64,000 nt of DNA from Klebsiella sp. RHBSTW-00484 (GCF_013705725.1 NZ_CP055481.1:5518001-5582000); one strand, 5' to 3'. Counted from the first letter of the stretch, positions 45,227 to 56,018 are shown. A program made the numbers and translations. The notes: a model not told the origin generated them from the letters alone.

Positions 45227-45784
45227 ATGACCCTACGTAGATTACTGGCCGTTTCATGTCTCCTCCTCCCACTGGTGGCGTCGGCACATAACTTTGTCGA
45301 CGGTCAGCGCGTCGCGCCGGTCGGCGTGGCGGACCGGGGAGAATTAGTGCTGGATAATGATAAGTTTAGCTATAAAAACTGGAATAGCTCGCTGCTGGCA
45401 GGAAAAGTGCGCGTCGTGCAGCACATTGCCGGACGCTCATCGGCAAAAGAGAAAAACGCAACGCTGATTGAGGCGATTAAAAACGCGAAGTTGCCGCACG
45501 ATCGCTATCAAACCACCACCATCGTCAATACCGACGATGCTATCCCCGGCTCGAGTATATTTGTCCGCAGCAGCATTGAGAGCAATAAGCAGCTCTATCC
45601 GTGGTCGCAGTTTATTGTCGATAGCAATGGCGTGGTGCGCAAAGCGTGGCAACTTAATGAAGAGAGTTCCGCAATCGTGGTGTTGGATAAAGACGGTCGC
45701 GTGCAGTGGGCCAAAGACGGCGCGCTCACTCAGGATGAAGTGCAGCAGGTGGTCGCCCTGCTGCACAAACTACTCAATAAATAG
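45227..45784 (+). CDS. ytfJ: Periplasmic YtfJ family protein
   Basis: The 185-residue precursor has a signal peptide ([20 protein letters not shown]) and a thioredoxin-like domain without the usual CxxC ([22 protein letters not shown]-like strand [14 protein letters not shown]). It matches E. coli YtfJ, whose function is unknown. AAAGGAAATACC precedes the ATG at 45227; the in-frame ATG at 45170 would hide the signal peptide. Its end overlaps the convergent cysQ by 11 bp. Confidence 0.93.
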   Translation: MTLRRLLAVSCLLLPLVASAHNFVDGQRVAPVGVADRGELVLDNDKFSYKNWNSSLLAGKVRVVQHIAGRSSAKEKNATLIEAIKNAKLPHDRYQTTTIVNTDDAIPGSSIFVRSSIESNKQLYPWSQFIVDSNGVVRKAWQLNEESSAIVVLDKDGRVQWAKDGALTQDEVQQVVALLHKLLNK

Positions 45785-46517
45785 AGACCCGGAAGCCGGG
45801 GTTGAGGAACGACTCACGCGGCGTGTAATCAAGAGTGCGCCCCTGCCAGTCGTGAACGTGCGCCCCGGCAGCGCTGGCTACGGCGTGACCAGCAGCGGTG
45901 TCCCAGGTACAGGTCGGCCCGAAACGCGGATAAAGCTGGGCCTGACCTTCAGCCACCAGGCAGAACTTGAGCGAGGAACCGATTGAGGTGGTCTGGTGCT
46001 CACCAAGCTGCTCCAGATACTCCTGCAGCTCCGGGTCATTGCCGTGGGAGCGGCTAATCACCACCAGCGGCGGGCGTGCATCACGAACCTGAATCTGCTT
46101 ATGGACGCCGCACTCTTCTTTCCATGCTTTCCCCTTTTCCGCACTGTACATGACCTTCATTACCGGTGCATAAACCACACCAAGCGTCGGTTTCCCGTTT
46201 TCAATCAAGGCGATATTGACGGTGAATTCACCGTTACGTTTGATAAATTCTTTGGTACCGTCCAGCGGGTCTACCAGCCAGTAGCGCTGCCAGTGTTGGC
46301 GGATTTCCCATGCAGGCGGATCCTCTTCCGACAGAACCGGGATATCAGGAGTCAGCGCCAGCAGGCCGCTAATAATCACCTTATGCGCTGCAATATCCGC
46401 CGCCGTGACCGGAGAATCGTCCTTCTTGCTGGCAACATCCATCGGCTGTTTTCCATCGTAAACGTCCATGATGGCATCACCCGCGATCCGTGCAAGCTGA
46501 CATACTTGTTCTAACAT
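45774..46517 (-). CDS. cysQ: 3'(2'),5'-bisphosphate nucleotidase CysQ
   Basis: The 247-residue enzyme of the inositol-monophosphatase family has the metal motifs [21 protein letters not shown] and [11 protein letters not shown]. CysQ hydrolyses 3'-phosphoadenosine 5'-phosphate and controls its level during sulfate assimilation. It is convergent with and overlaps ytfJ by 11 bp, and is divergent from cpdB, as in E. coli. Confidence 0.96.
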   Translation of the reverse strand: MLEQVCQLARIAGDAIMDVYDGKQPMDVASKKDDSPVTAADIAAHKVIISGLLALTPDIPVLSEEDPPAWEIRQHWQRYWLVDPLDGTKEFIKRNGEFTVNIALIENGKPTLGVVYAPVMKVMYSAEKGKAWKEECGVHKQIQVRDARPPLVVISRSHGNDPELQEYLEQLGEHQTTSIGSSLKFCLVAEGQAQLYPRFGPTCTWDTAAGHAVASAAGAHVHDWQGRTLDYTPRESFLNPGFRVSIY

Positions 46518-46706
46518 TCTCCACCTCTTCTGGTTACAGTGGCGTTAACTCGTTGTTTTATTTATATCGCATCATGGTGAGTTCCGCTATCTGTGATAAC
46601 GCTGGCGGTTTCATTGACCGTTTTTCTGGCATGATTCACATTTCTATAAGCAACAGAATGTAAAAACATTTTCTTCTGTGTCATAGCTCATGAAAGGATG
46701 CCTCTG

Positions 46707-48650
46707 ATGATTAAGTTTAGCGCAACGCTGCTGGCCACGCTGATCGCTGCCAGCGTAAATGCGGCAACGGTCGATTTACGAATTATGGAAACCACCGATC
46801 TGCACAGCAACATGATGGACTTTGACTATTACAAAGATACCGCGACGGAAAAATTTGGTCTCGTACGCACCGCATCTTTGATTGAAAAAGCACGTCAGGA
46901 AGCCAAAAACAGCGTGCTGGTTGATAACGGCGATGCTATCCAGGGAAGCCCGCTGGCTGACTATACGGTTGCTGAAGGGCAGAAAAAAGGCGATATCCAC
47001 CCGGTATATAAGGCGATGAATACCCTGGATTATGTGGTAGGCAACCTCGGTAACCACGAATTTAACTATGGCCTCGAGTTCCTGCGCAAAGCGCTTTCGG
47101 GTTCGAAATTCCCCTACGTAAACGCCAATATCATCGACGCCACGACCAACGAGCCGATGTTTACCTCCTATCTGATTCAGGATACCCAGGTTCAGGACCA
47201 CGATGGTAAAACTCACACATTGCGTATTGGCTATATTGGCCTTGTGCCGCCGCAAATCATGAGCTGGGATAAAAAAAATCTCCAGGGTAAAGTCACGGTC
47301 AACGACATTACCGATACCGCGCGAAAATATGTTCCAGAGATGCGAGAAAAAGGCGCTGATGTGGTGGTGGTGATCGCCCACTCCGGCCTTTCTGCCGATC
47401 CCTATCAGGCGATGGCGGAAAACTCCGTTTACTATTTAAGCGAAGTTCCCGGCGTCGACGCCATTATGTTTGGCCACGCTCATGCGGTGTTCCCGAGCAA
47501 AGATTTCGCCGATATTAAAGGCGCAGATATCGACAAAGGTACGCTTAACGGCGTTCCGGCGGTCATGCCAGGCATGTGGGGAGATCATCTTGGGGTCGTC
47601 GATCTGGTGCTAAATAACGACAGCGGTAAATGGCAGGTCACCCAGGCGAAAGCCGAAGCTCGGCCAATTTATGATGCCGTCGCAAAAAAATCGCTGGCGG
47701 CGCAGGACAGTAAAATGGTGGCGGTATTAAAAGCCGACCATGACGCTACACGCGAGTTCGTCGGTAAACCGATCGGTAAATCGTCGGACAACATGTACAG
47801 CTACCTGGCGCTGGTACAAGACGATCCGACCGTGCAGGTGGTGAATATGGCGCAGAAAGCCTATGTCGAGAACCGTCTTGAGGAGTACCCGACCCTGGCG
47901 AAACTGCCGGTACTTTCCGCCGCCGCGCCGTTTAAGGTTGGCGGGCGTAAAAACGACCCGGCTGGATTTGTTGTCGTGGAAAAAGGTGAGCTAACCTTCC
48001 GCAACGCGGCAGACCTGTATCCGTTCCCAAATACTCTGGTGGTGATGAAGGTCAGCGGCGAGGAGCTCAAAGAGTGGCTGGAGTGCTCCGCCGGGCAGTT
48101 CAACCAGATCGACCCAACCAGCAGTAAACCGCAGTCTCTAATCAACTGGGACGACTTCCGCACCTATAACTTTGATGTCATTGACGGCGTGAACTATCAG
48201 ATTGATGTCACGCAACCGGCGCGCTATGACGGCGAATGCGGCGATGCCAACGTACAAGCCGAGCGGGTTAAAAACCTGACGTTTAACGGGAAAGCCGTTG
48301 ATCCAAAAGCCAGTTTCCTCGTTGCCACCAACAACTACCGCGCCTACGGCGGTAAATTCAAGGGCACCGGCGAAGACCATATTGCCTTCGCCTCGACCGA
48401 TGAGAACCGCACAGTGCTGATAGACTGGGTTGGCGCACAGACGAAGAAAAACGGAGAGATCCGCCCGACAGCGGATAACAACTGGCGCCTGGCGCCCATC
48501 CACAGCAAAACGCCGCTGGATATTCGCTTTGAGACTTCACCGGGCGACAAAGCCGCAGCGTTTATTAAAGAGAAAGCACAGTATCCGATGCACCAGGTGG
48601 CTACCGACGAGATTGGTTTCGCCATTTATCAACTGGATTTGAGTAAGTAA
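46707..48650 (+). CDS. cpdB: Periplasmic 2',3'-cyclic-nucleotide 2'-phosphodiesterase/3'-nucleotidase
   Basis: The 647-residue length from the ATG at 46707 equals E. coli CpdB. A signal peptide (1-19, ending ASVNA) is followed by the metallophosphatase motifs [28 protein letters not shown] and FGHAHAVFP, then the 5'-nucleotidase C-terminal domain (from about 400, [11 protein letters not shown]). It lets the cell use external 2',3'-cyclic nucleotides and 3'-nucleotides. AAAGGA lies at the correct distance for 46707; the in-frame ATG at 46698 is less likely. Confidence 0.97.
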   Translation: MIKFSATLLATLIAASVNAATVDLRIMETTDLHSNMMDFDYYKDTATEKFGLVRTASLIEKARQEAKNSVLVDNGDAIQGSPLADYTVAEGQKKGDIHPVYKAMNTLDYVVGNLGNHEFNYGLEFLRKALSGSKFPYVNANIIDATTNEPMFTSYLIQDTQVQDHDGKTHTLRIGYIGLVPPQIMSWDKKNLQGKVTVNDITDTARKYVPEMREKGADVVVVIAHSGLSADPYQAMAENSVYYLSEVPGVDAIMFGHAHAVFPSKDFADIKGADIDKGTLNGVPAVMPGMWGDHLGVVDLVLNNDSGKWQVTQAKAEARPIYDAVAKKSLAAQDSKMVAVLKADHDATREFVGKPIGKSSDNMYSYLALVQDDPTVQVVNMAQKAYVENRLEEYPTLAKLPVLSAAAPFKVGGRKNDPAGFVVVEKGELTFRNAADLYPFPNTLVVMKVSGEELKEWLECSAGQFNQIDPTSSKPQSLINWDDFRTYNFDVIDGVNYQIDVTQPARYDGECGDANVQAERVKNLTFNGKAVDPKASFLVATNNYRAYGGKFKGTGEDHIAFASTDENRTVLIDWVGAQTKKNGEIRPTADNNWRLAPIHSKTPLDIRFETSPGDKAAAFIKEKAQYPMHQVATDEIGFAIYQLDLSK

Positions 48651-48678
48651 TGATCTGTTAGCCGGGAACTCTCCCGGC

Positions 48679-49062
48679 TCACGCCACCTGCTCGTGGTTC
48701 GCCAGAACTGCGGGCAGATTAAGTTCTATCCAGTCAGCCAGTTCCGCCACCTTCTCACTCACCTGCTCACCGAGCGGAGTCAGACTATATTCAACATGCG
48801 GCGGTACAACGGGATACGACACGCGATCGATAAACCCATCCAGCTCCAGCGCCTGCAGCGACTGGGCCAGCATCTTTTCGCTCACGCCGCCTATCTTGCG
48901 GCGCAGATCGCTAAACCGATGGGTGCCATCACGCAGGGCCACCAGAATCAGTACGCCCCAGCGGCTGGTCACATGCTTGAGCACTTCGCGCGATGGGCAC
49001 TGTTCGGCAAACAGGTTGCCGTTGCGTAGCTGCTCACTCAACGTCAGATTCGCCATATTCAT
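48679..49062 (-). CDS. ytfH: HxlR-family redox-sensing regulator YtfH (QorR)
   Basis: The 127-residue winged-helix protein (EVLKHVTSRWGVLILVALRDGTHRFSDLRRKIGGVSEKML) matches E. coli YtfH. It has a single Cys in AEQCPSREVL at about residue 20, the thiol switch of related HxlR sensors. It is divergent from the quinone oxidoreductase gene qorB, which it presumably represses under unstressed conditions. The alternate ATG at 49056 would shorten it by two residues. Confidence 0.93.
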   Translation of the reverse strand: MNMANLTLSEQLRNGNLFAEQCPSREVLKHVTSRWGVLILVALRDGTHRFSDLRRKIGGVSEKMLAQSLQALELDGFIDRVSYPVVPPHVEYSLTPLGEQVSEKVAELADWIELNLPAVLANHEQVA

Positions 49063-49088
49063 ACTTACCTTTTTGTACGTACTTACTA
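49063..49088. promoter_or_regulatory. Candidate QorR operator
   Basis: The divergent ytfH-qorB gap contains two ACTTAC repeats (49063-49068 and 49081-49086) 18 bp apart, around a GTACGTAC palindrome (49074 onward). HxlR regulators use such short repeated half-sites in divergent promoters. Assigned by position only. Confidence 0.4.
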
Positions 49089-49146
49089 AAAGTTAGTTAA
49101 GGTGTTAGCTTACCACAACTACTCATGAACACGAAGGAGAAGACCC

Positions 49147-49995
49147 ATGATCGCAATTACTGGTGCTACCGGCCAGCTTGGCCAACACGTTCTGGAAAAC
49201 TTGTTAAACACCGTCCCTGCGGGCCAAATTGTGGCTATCGTGCGTAACCCGGCCAAAGCCGAATCCCTGAGCCAACAAGGCGTGGTGGTTCGTCAGGCTG
49301 ACTATAGCGATGAAACCGCGCTGACCGCCGCCCTGCAGGGTGTCGATAAACTGCTGCTGATCTCATCGAGCGAAGTGGGCCAGCGCGCCGTCCAGCACCG
49401 CAACGTGATTAATGCCGCTAAGGCCGCTGGGGTGAAATTTATCGCTTATACCAGCCTGCTGCACGCCGATACATCCCCGCTGGGGCTGGCGGATGAACAT
49501 GTCGCCACCGAGAAAATGCTCGCTGACTCCGGCATTGCGTATGCCCTGCTGCGCAACGGCTGGTACACCGAAAACTACCTCGCCAGCGCGCCGCCGTCGA
49601 TTGAGCATGGTGTGTTTATCGGTGCCGCCGGTAACGGCAAAATCGCCTCCGCCACCCGCGCTGATTACGCCACCGCTGCGGCTCGCGTTATCGCTGAAGA
49701 GGGTCATGCCGGGAAAGTGTATGAACTGGCAGGCGACGACGCCTGGACGCTGAGCGAACTTGCCGCAGAGCTGAGCAAACAAAGCGGTAAAAACGTGGTA
49801 TATCAAAACCTCAGCGAAGCCGACTTCGCCGCTGCGCTGAAAGGCGTCGGCCTGCCTGACGGGCTCGCGGACATGCTGGCCGACTCTGATGTTGGCGCAT
49901 CAAAAGGCGGCCTGTTTGACGACAGCCGCACCCTGAGCGCGCTGATTGGCCGCCCTACCACTACGCTTGTTGAGAGCGTCAAAAGCATCCTGTAA
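49147..49995 (+). CDS. qorB: NADPH:quinone oxidoreductase QorB
   Basis: The 282-residue NmrA-like protein has the NADPH loop ITGATGQLGQHV at residues 4-15 and matches E. coli QorB (YtfG) along its length (VRQADYSDETAL, FIAYTSLLHADTSPLGLADEH). It reduces quinones by two electrons. AAGGAGAAG precedes the ATG. The divergent regulator QorR sits next to it. Confidence 0.95.
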   Translation: MIAITGATGQLGQHVLENLLNTVPAGQIVAIVRNPAKAESLSQQGVVVRQADYSDETALTAALQGVDKLLLISSSEVGQRAVQHRNVINAAKAAGVKFIAYTSLLHADTSPLGLADEHVATEKMLADSGIAYALLRNGWYTENYLASAPPSIEHGVFIGAAGNGKIASATRADYATAAARVIAEEGHAGKVYELAGDDAWTLSELAAELSKQSGKNVVYQNLSEADFAAALKGVGLPDGLADMLADSDVGASKGGLFDDSRTLSALIGRPTTTLVESVKSIL

Positions 49996-50075
49996 CTGTT
50001 ACAAGCTGGTTAATTTTTGTAGCATCCCGGCGGGCCATCCTCAATAATGAGAGGATGTTCGTCGGGAGTGATTGC

Positions 50076-50900
50076 ATGCAAGGCGTACCAGAACAGTTCA
50101 ACGATGAAAAAGACAGCGCGCGCTTTCGCCACCTGGCGCAGGTGCCCGGCGTCGAGCTGTACCATGCCCACATTTCCCGCTACGCCTTTGAACCACACAC
50201 CCACGAAGCCTTTGGTATTGGCGCGATTGAACTCGGTGCCGAGCGTTTTCGCTATCGCGGCAGCCAGCACGTGGCGTCGGTCAACTCCATCGTCACCATG
50301 AACCCCGATGAACTGCATACTGGCGAGGCGGAAACCGCCGATGGCTGGCGCTATCGAATGATTTATCTCGATCCGCATATGCTGGAAGAGGTGACCGGCG
50401 TGCGCCACTGGTGGTTCAGGGAAGTGGTGCGTCAGGACCCGCTGCGCTCCCGGCAAATTGGCAATTTGATCTACGGCCTGTGGCACACCGACGATCCGCT
50501 GGCGCAGCAGGGTCTGCTGCTGGATTTAATCGACACCTTCCGTCCGTTCGCCCACCACGCCGCTATATTGCCCGAGGCTGCTCACCGCTTTGAGCGCGTA
50601 CGCGAATATCTGCACGACAACTATATGCGCACAGTTACCCTGGATGAGCTGGCGCAGGTGGCGGCGCTCAGCCCGTATCATTTCCAGCGCCAGTTTAAGG
50701 CCCACTTCCACGTTACGCCGCACCAGATGCTGATGGCTATCCGCCTGTGGCGCGCCAAAGCTTTTCTCACCCACGGCATGCCCGCCGCCGATGTCGCCCT
50801 CGCCGCCGGATTGGCCGACCAGTCGCATCTGACCCGCGCTTTCACCCGCCGCTATGGCATTACGCCAGTGCGTTATCAAAAACAGGTTCTCCCGCGCTAA
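50076..50900 (+). CDS. AraC-family regulator upstream of ytfF
   Basis: The 274-residue protein has an N-terminal cupin (HISRYAFEPHTHEAFGIGAIE, about 35-60) and two C-terminal helix-turn-helix units (VTLDELAQVAALSPYHFQRQFK and PAADVALAAGLADQSHLTRAFTRRYG). It is not part of the E. coli K-12 gene order here, which goes from qorB straight to ytfF. GGGAG precedes the ATG at 50076. It is 75 bp before ytfF on the same strand and may control that transporter. The ligand is unknown. Confidence 0.85.
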   Translation: MQGVPEQFNDEKDSARFRHLAQVPGVELYHAHISRYAFEPHTHEAFGIGAIELGAERFRYRGSQHVASVNSIVTMNPDELHTGEAETADGWRYRMIYLDPHMLEEVTGVRHWWFREVVRQDPLRSRQIGNLIYGLWHTDDPLAQQGLLLDLIDTFRPFAHHAAILPEAAHRFERVREYLHDNYMRTVTLDELAQVAALSPYHFQRQFKAHFHVTPHQMLMAIRLWRAKAFLTHGMPAADVALAAGLADQSHLTRAFTRRYGITPVRYQKQVLPR

Positions 50901-50975
50901 AGCGCAACCTCATACAATATTCTCGCATTCACCCTACCTATACTTTCGCCAACAGAAATAGCGATGGAAGACATG

Positions 50976-51947
50976 ATGATTAGCGGTGTGCTGTATGCCT
51001 TGCTGGCAGGGTTGATGTGGGGATTGATATTCGTCGGTCCATTATTAGTACCGGAATATCCGGCGGTATTGCAGTCGATGGGGCGCTACCTGGCGCTAGG
51101 ACTAATTGCCCTGCCGCTGGCCTGGCTTGGCCGCGCCCGGCTGCGTCAGCTCTCCGGCAAAGACTGGTGGACGGCGCTGGGGCTGACCATGATGGGCAAC
51201 TTAATCTATTACGTCTGCCTGGCCAGCGCTATTCAACGTACTGGCGCGCCGGTCTCAACGATGATTATCGGTACCCTGCCTGTGGTGTTGCCGGTCTTTG
51301 CTAACCTGCTCTATAGCCAGCGTGACGGTAAGCTACCGTGGCGACGTCTGTTCCCGGCGCTGATTTGCATTGCCGTCGGCCTGGCGTGCGTCAATATCGC
51401 CGAACTGCGTCAGGATCTGCCTGATTTCAGCCCCTGGCGCTACGGCTCCGGCGTTGGTCTGGCCTGCATTTCTGTGGTCTGTTGGGCCTGGTATGCCCTG
51501 CGCAACGCGCGCTGGCTGCGGGAAAACCCCGATAAACCGCCGATGATGTGGGCCACGGCGCAGGCGCTGGTGACGCTGCCGGTTTCGCTGGCCGGATACC
51601 TTGCCGCCTGCTGGTGGTTGCACGGACAGCAGGTTAGCTTTCCGCTGCCCTTTGGCCCGCGCCCGACGGTGTTTATCACGTTGATGCTGGCGATCGCCGT
51701 GTTCTGTTCATGGGTCGGCGCGTGGTGTTGGAACGTAGCCAGCCAGCGCCTGCCGACGGTGATCCTTGGGCCGCTGATTGTCTTCGAAACCCTGGCCGGG
51801 CTGCTGTATACCTTTATTTTGCGCCAGAGTCTGCCGCCGTTTCTGACGTTCAGCGGCATTCTGCTACTGGTGCTCGGCGTGGTGTCCGCAGTGCGTGCTC
51901 GTCCGGAAAAGCCTGTATTACAAGAACTGGTCAGCGAGAAAAAATAG
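50976..51947 (+). CDS. ytfF: EamA-type inner-membrane transporter YtfF
   Basis: The roughly 323-residue product has ten hydrophobic segments in two repeats and matches E. coli YtfF (MISGVLYALLAGLMWGLIFVGP; WNVASQRLPTVILGPLIVFETLAGLLYTF). It belongs to the drug/metabolite transporter superfamily. The start could be 50976 or the neighbouring ATGs at 50973 or 50964. An extra AraC regulator precedes it, so its expression may be inducible in this species. Confidence 0.9.
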   Translation: MISGVLYALLAGLMWGLIFVGPLLVPEYPAVLQSMGRYLALGLIALPLAWLGRARLRQLSGKDWWTALGLTMMGNLIYYVCLASAIQRTGAPVSTMIIGTLPVVLPVFANLLYSQRDGKLPWRRLFPALICIAVGLACVNIAELRQDLPDFSPWRYGSGVGLACISVVCWAWYALRNARWLRENPDKPPMMWATAQALVTLPVSLAGYLAACWWLHGQQVSFPLPFGPRPTVFITLMLAIAVFCSWVGAWCWNVASQRLPTVILGPLIVFETLAGLLYTFILRQSLPPFLTFSGILLLVLGVVSAVRARPEKPVLQELVSEKK

Positions 51948-51980
51948 CCTGGTACCCTAAAGGGGTATTCCCTTGTCAAT

Positions 51981-52003
51981 AAGATGCATTTAAAATACAT
52001 CTT
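51981..52003. promoter_or_regulatory. NsrR operator of ytfE
   Basis: AAGATGCATTT and AAATACATCTT form an 11-1-11 inverted repeat, the known NsrR pattern. It lies 28 bp before the ytfE start, just downstream of a TTGTCA -35-like box (51973-51978), so binding would cover the promoter. Nitric oxide would release repression. Confidence 0.85.
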
Positions 52004-52030
52004 ATATTTTTGATAACGAGGTAACTGCAT

Positions 52031-52693
52031 ATGGCTTTCCGTGATCAACCTTTAGGTGAGCTGGCGCTGACAATTCCGCGCGCCTCCGCGCTGTTCCGTA
52101 AATACGATATGGACTACTGCTGCGGCGGCAAACAAACGCTGGATCGCGCGGCATCCCGCAAAGAGCTGGACGTCGCGGTGATTGAGGCCGAGTTGGCGAA
52201 ACTGGCGGAGCAGCCGGTCGAGCGCGACTGGCGAGTGGTGCCGTATGCGGAAATCATCGATCATATTATCGTTCGCTACCACGACAGGCACCGCGAGCAG
52301 CTGCCGGAGCTGATTTTACAGGCCACTAAAGTGGAACGCGTTCACGCCGACAAACCTAACGTTCCTAAAGGCTTGACCAAATATCTGACCATGCTGCATC
52401 AGGAGCTTTCCAGCCATATGATGAAAGAGGAGCAGATTCTGTTCCCGATGATCAAACAGGGGATGGGCACTCAGGCTGGCGGCCCCATCAGCGTGATGGA
52501 AAGTGAGCATGATGATGCTGGCGAGCTGCTGGAAGTGATTAAACACATCACCAACAACGTGACGCCACCGCCGGAAGCCTGCACCACCTGGAAAGCGATG
52601 TACAACGGCATCAACGAACTGATTGATGACCTAATGGAGCACATCAGCCTGGAAAATAACGTGCTGTTCCCGCGTGCCCTCGCAGGAAAGTAA
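52031..52693 (+). CDS. ytfE: Iron-sulfur cluster repair di-iron protein YtfE
   Basis: The 220-residue protein has an N-terminal ScdA-type region with the paired Cys30-Cys31 ([11 protein letters not shown]) and a hemerythrin-like bundle with the di-iron ligands in [33 protein letters not shown] and [13 protein letters not shown]. YtfE repairs clusters damaged by nitric oxide. The NsrR site upstream fits this. A T-rich terminator follows. Confidence 0.97.
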   Translation: MAFRDQPLGELALTIPRASALFRKYDMDYCCGGKQTLDRAASRKELDVAVIEAELAKLAEQPVERDWRVVPYAEIIDHIIVRYHDRHREQLPELILQATKVERVHADKPNVPKGLTKYLTMLHQELSSHMMKEEQILFPMIKQGMGTQAGGPISVMESEHDDAGELLEVIKHITNNVTPPPEACTTWKAMYNGINELIDDLMEHISLENNVLFPRALAGK

Positions 52694-52737
52694 ATAAAAA
52701 GGCGCCCGCAGGCGCCCTCGACATTGTTAGTCTTATT

Positions 52738-52760
52738 GGCCACTCCGGGTGGCCTTTTTT
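52738..52760 (+). terminator. ytfE terminator
   Basis: GGCCAC-TCCGG-GTGGCC followed by six T residues lies between ytfE and the convergent cycA. A second hairpin, GGCGCC-CGCA-GGCGCC (52701-52716), stands just before it. Confidence 0.8.
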
Positions 52761-54162
52761 ATTTCGCCAGACGTTTCTTACCAGCAAACAGCCAGCCTGC
52801 GCCCAGCAGCACAAACCACAGCGGGGTCACGATCAGCGCTTCGCGCGTGTCGGCTTCCAGCGTCAGCAGCACCAGCACAAAGACGAAGAACGCCATGCAT
52901 ACCCAGCACATCAGCTTGCCCAGCGGCATCTTATATTTAGATTGCTCATGCAGTTGCGGACGCTTTTTGCGATACACCAGATACGAGCACAGGATAATCG
53001 TCCAGACGAACATAAACAGAATCGCGGAAACCGTGGTGATCATGGTGAAAGCAGCAATCACGCTCGGGTTGACCATCAGCATCACCACGCCGCCAAGCAG
53101 GCACATGCAGGAGAAGGTCAGGCCTTTCGCCGGGACGGCGCGCTTTGAAAGCTTGGCGAACATTTTCGGTGCCTGCCCATCCTGCGCCAGACCAAACAGC
53201 ATACGGCTGGTCGAGAACACGCCGCTGTTGGCGGAAGAGGCCGCCGAGGTCAGCACCACGAAGTTAATCAGGCTGGCTGCCGCTGGCAGACCGACCAGCA
53301 CAAACAGTTCAACGAACGGGCTCTTCGACGGTACCACTGAGCTCCACGGCGTCACCGACATAATCACAATCAGCGCGAAAACGTAGAACATAATGATACG
53401 CAGCGGGATGGAATTAATTGCGCGCGGCAGGGATTTCTCCGGATCTTTGGTTTCCGCCGCGGTGGTGCCCACCAGCTCAATACCTACAAAAGCAAAGACC
53501 GCTATCTGGAAGCCAGCAAAGAATCCGCTAATACCTTTCGGGAACCAGCCGCCGTCATTCCACAGATGAGCGAAAGAGGCTTCGACGCCGGTCGGTGACT
53601 GGAAGTGCATCAGCACCATCACCAGGCCAACCACGATCAGCGCCACAATGGCGACGATTTTGATCATCGCGAACCAGAATTCCATCTCACCGAACATCTT
53701 CACGGTGGCAAGGTTAAGGCTCAGCAGCAGCAGAATAACCGCCAGCGAGGCGACCCAATCGGAAAGCCCCGGGAACCAGAACTGAGCGTAGGCGGTGATC
53801 GCCACCACGTCCGCCATGCCGGTGACTACCCAACAAAACCAGTAGGTCCAACCGGTGAAATATCCTGCCCACGGCCCCAGCAGGTCGGCGGCAAAATCGC
53901 TAAACGATTTATATTCGAGGTTCGACAGCAGTAATTCACCCATGGCGCGCATGACGAAAAACAGCATGAAGCCGATTATCATATAAACAAAAATAATTGA
54001 CGGCCCGGCGAGGCTAATGGTTTTGCCGGAGCCCATAAACAGCCCGGTGCCTATCGCACCACCGATAGCAATAAGCTGAATATGCCGGTTTGTGAGATTT
54101 CGCCGCAGCGATTGTTCAGTCGGAGCCTGCTCGTCGGCAGCGACTTTGACCTGATCTACCAT
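52759..54162 (-). CDS. cycA: D-serine/D-alanine/glycine:proton symporter CycA
   Basis: The 467-residue amino-acid permease has the APC hallmark LIAIGGAIGTGLFMGSGK at about residues 32-49 and twelve membrane segments. It matches E. coli CycA. It imports glycine, D-alanine, D-serine and D-cycloserine. The 5-prime region (54163 onward) is long, as in E. coli, where the small RNA GcvB acts on cycA mRNA; no GcvB pairing was checked here. Confidence 0.96.
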   Translation of the reverse strand: MVDQVKVAADEQAPTEQSLRRNLTNRHIQLIAIGGAIGTGLFMGSGKTISLAGPSIIFVYMIIGFMLFFVMRAMGELLLSNLEYKSFSDFAADLLGPWAGYFTGWTYWFCWVVTGMADVVAITAYAQFWFPGLSDWVASLAVILLLLSLNLATVKMFGEMEFWFAMIKIVAIVALIVVGLVMVLMHFQSPTGVEASFAHLWNDGGWFPKGISGFFAGFQIAVFAFVGIELVGTTAAETKDPEKSLPRAINSIPLRIIMFYVFALIVIMSVTPWSSVVPSKSPFVELFVLVGLPAAASLINFVVLTSAASSANSGVFSTSRMLFGLAQDGQAPKMFAKLSKRAVPAKGLTFSCMCLLGGVVMLMVNPSVIAAFTMITTVSAILFMFVWTIILCSYLVYRKKRPQLHEQSKYKMPLGKLMCWVCMAFFVFVLVLLTLEADTREALIVTPLWFVLLGAGWLFAGKKRLAK

Positions 54163-54466
54163 GTGATTTTTCCTGTTGTACCTGTCTGTGTTGTTCGGGC
54201 TCTATTGGCCCTTAATTCGTCTTAACCCTGGAACGAGGGTTTATCGATATTAGGTAAGAATCGGAGGGATGAATACTATGATTTAGAGATAATGTTAATT
54301 TTATGTTTAAAGTGAGTGTTATATCACTCCAGTTGCGCGAAAGAGCTCACAAAAATACACCCATAAAGCAGATATGCAATACAAAGCTCTAATAAATTCC
54401 TAACTTAAGGGTTTTACACTATTTAAAGCGGCCCCTCCCCCGGACGGGAGAGGAAGCCCCTGCTGT
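54163..54466. other. AT-rich cycA-fklB intergenic region
   Basis: These 304 bases hold the cycA promoter and leader on the minus strand and the 3-prime end of fklB. A CCTCCCCC/GGGAGAGG hairpin (54434-54453) just past the fklB stop may be its terminator. No gene is seen. Confidence 0.4.
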
Positions 54467-55087
54467 TTAGATAATATCCAGCAGTTCAACTTCAAAAATC
54501 AGGGTGCTGAACGGAGGAATGGATGCTCCCGCACCGCGATCACCGTACGCCAGGTTGTGCGGAATGGTCAGTTCCCATTTGGAACCGACCGGCATCAGGG
54601 TTAGCGCTTCAATCCAGCCGCCGATAACGCCAGTTACCGGGAACTCAGCCGGTTCACCGCGCGCAACGGAGCTATCGAAGACGGTGCCGTCAATCAGCTT
54701 ACCGGTGTAGTGAACGCGAACGTGGTCAGTACGAGCCGGGATCGGGCCTTCACCCTGGGTCAGCACGCGGAACTGCAGGCCAGATTCAGTGCTGTTCACG
54801 CCTTCGCGTTCGCGGTTTTCATCTAGGTATTTCTCGCCATCTGCGGCCATTTCCTGGAAACGCTCGCGACGCACGGCCTCTGCACGTTCGTGGATTTCAC
54901 GCAGCGCACGATGAACGGCTTCCACCGGCACCTGCGGCTGTTTACCTTCCAATGCATCAGCGATACCGGCGACCAGCGCTTCCGGTAGCAGCCCCTGCAG
55001 GCCAGATTCGCTCAGCTGTTGTCCAACCTGCAAGCCGATACCGTAACTTGCCTGTGCTTCAGTCGTGTCAAAAGTCGGGGTTGCCAT
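54467..55087 (-). CDS. fklB: FKBP-type peptidyl-prolyl isomerase FklB (FKBP22)
   Basis: The 206-residue protein has an N-terminal helical dimerisation domain ([21 protein letters not shown]...) and a C-terminal FKBP domain from about 115 ([50 protein letters not shown]). It matches E. coli FklB. The start at 55087 (AAAGGAACAAAG upstream) gives the family length; an earlier in-frame ATG adds ten residues. Confidence 0.95.
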   Translation of the reverse strand: MATPTFDTTEAQASYGIGLQVGQQLSESGLQGLLPEALVAGIADALEGKQPQVPVEAVHRALREIHERAEAVRRERFQEMAADGEKYLDENREREGVNSTESGLQFRVLTQGEGPIPARTDHVRVHYTGKLIDGTVFDSSVARGEPAEFPVTGVIGGWIEALTLMPVGSKWELTIPHNLAYGDRGAGASIPPFSTLIFEVELLDII

Positions 55088-55355
55088 CTTTGTTCCTTTT
55101 TTTAGGGGGAATCTCATACTCTATGGATCTCGAATTGCGAGAAGACGACGAGTAGAGAAAAATAGGTGGGCAGCATATCAGCCACAGCATGACGGGTAAA
55201 ACTTTGTCGCCTGGATGATGACAAATCTAAGGGAAACAGAAACAATAGAGAAGTAAGGTTAACCTCACGAAACATATCTTTGTCTCGTCCTTCAGGAAGT
55301 TAGCCATCTATACTCTAGAGAGCAGGATAAAAATATGCGGAGCAGGAGGAAAGCC

Positions 55356-56018
55356 ATGCCCGGGCGCTTTGAACTGACATCTACCCTGGCGAAGATCTGG
55401 CACGCCCCGGATCATATTCGCATCATGGATCCGTTACCGCCCATGCATCGCCGGGGCATTATTGCCGGTGCCCTGCTGGTGATTATCGGTATTCTGCTCC
55501 CGTCTGAGGATAACAGCAGTTCAACGCTGGCCAGCCGCGAGGCGAATCTTGACCTGCAATCTCAGTCGCAGCCGCAATCTTCAGGCAATCAGGCCGTCCC
55601 GCTGCCGCCTATCACCAACACGCCGCCGGTCAACGATGCCGATCAGATGGCACCGGTCGCCCCGGAGCCCATTCAGGATGAACAACCGGACCAGGCACCG
55701 CAGCAGACCGCGTCTCAGCCGTACCAGGAGCCGCAGTCGACTCCCGGTATAGAGCAGCAGTGGCGGACCTATCGCATTGAATCAGGTAAAACTCTCGCGC
55801 AGCTATTCCGCGACCACAACCTGCCGCCAACCGATGTTTACGCCATGGCGCAGGTGGAAGGTCCGGGTAAACCGCTCAGTACGCTGCAAACCGGGCAGAC
55901 GGTGCAGATACGCCAGAACGCCAGCGGCGTGGTGACCGGGCTGACTATCGATACCGGCGGCGGCCAGCAGGTGCTGTTTACCCGCCAGTCGAACGGTAGC
56001 TTTATTCGCGCCCGCTAA
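55356..56018 (+). CDS. ytfB: OapA-family cell-division-associated protein YtfB
   Basis: The 220-residue protein has a short cytoplasmic start ([15 protein letters not shown]), one membrane segment (about 30-50, [16 protein letters not shown]), a Q/P-rich linker (about 60-135) and a C-terminal OapA/LysM-like domain ([31 protein letters not shown]). It matches E. coli YtfB, which binds peptidoglycan glycan and affects division. Its stop overlaps the convergent tetR-type gene by 17 bp. Confidence 0.93.
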   Translation: MPGRFELTSTLAKIWHAPDHIRIMDPLPPMHRRGIIAGALLVIIGILLPSEDNSSSTLASREANLDLQSQSQPQSSGNQAVPLPPITNTPPVNDADQMAPVAPEPIQDEQPDQAPQQTASQPYQEPQSTPGIEQQWRTYRIESGKTLAQLFRDHNLPPTDVYAMAQVEGPGKPLSTLQTGQTVQIRQNASGVVTGLTIDTGGGQQVLFTRQSNGSFIRAR

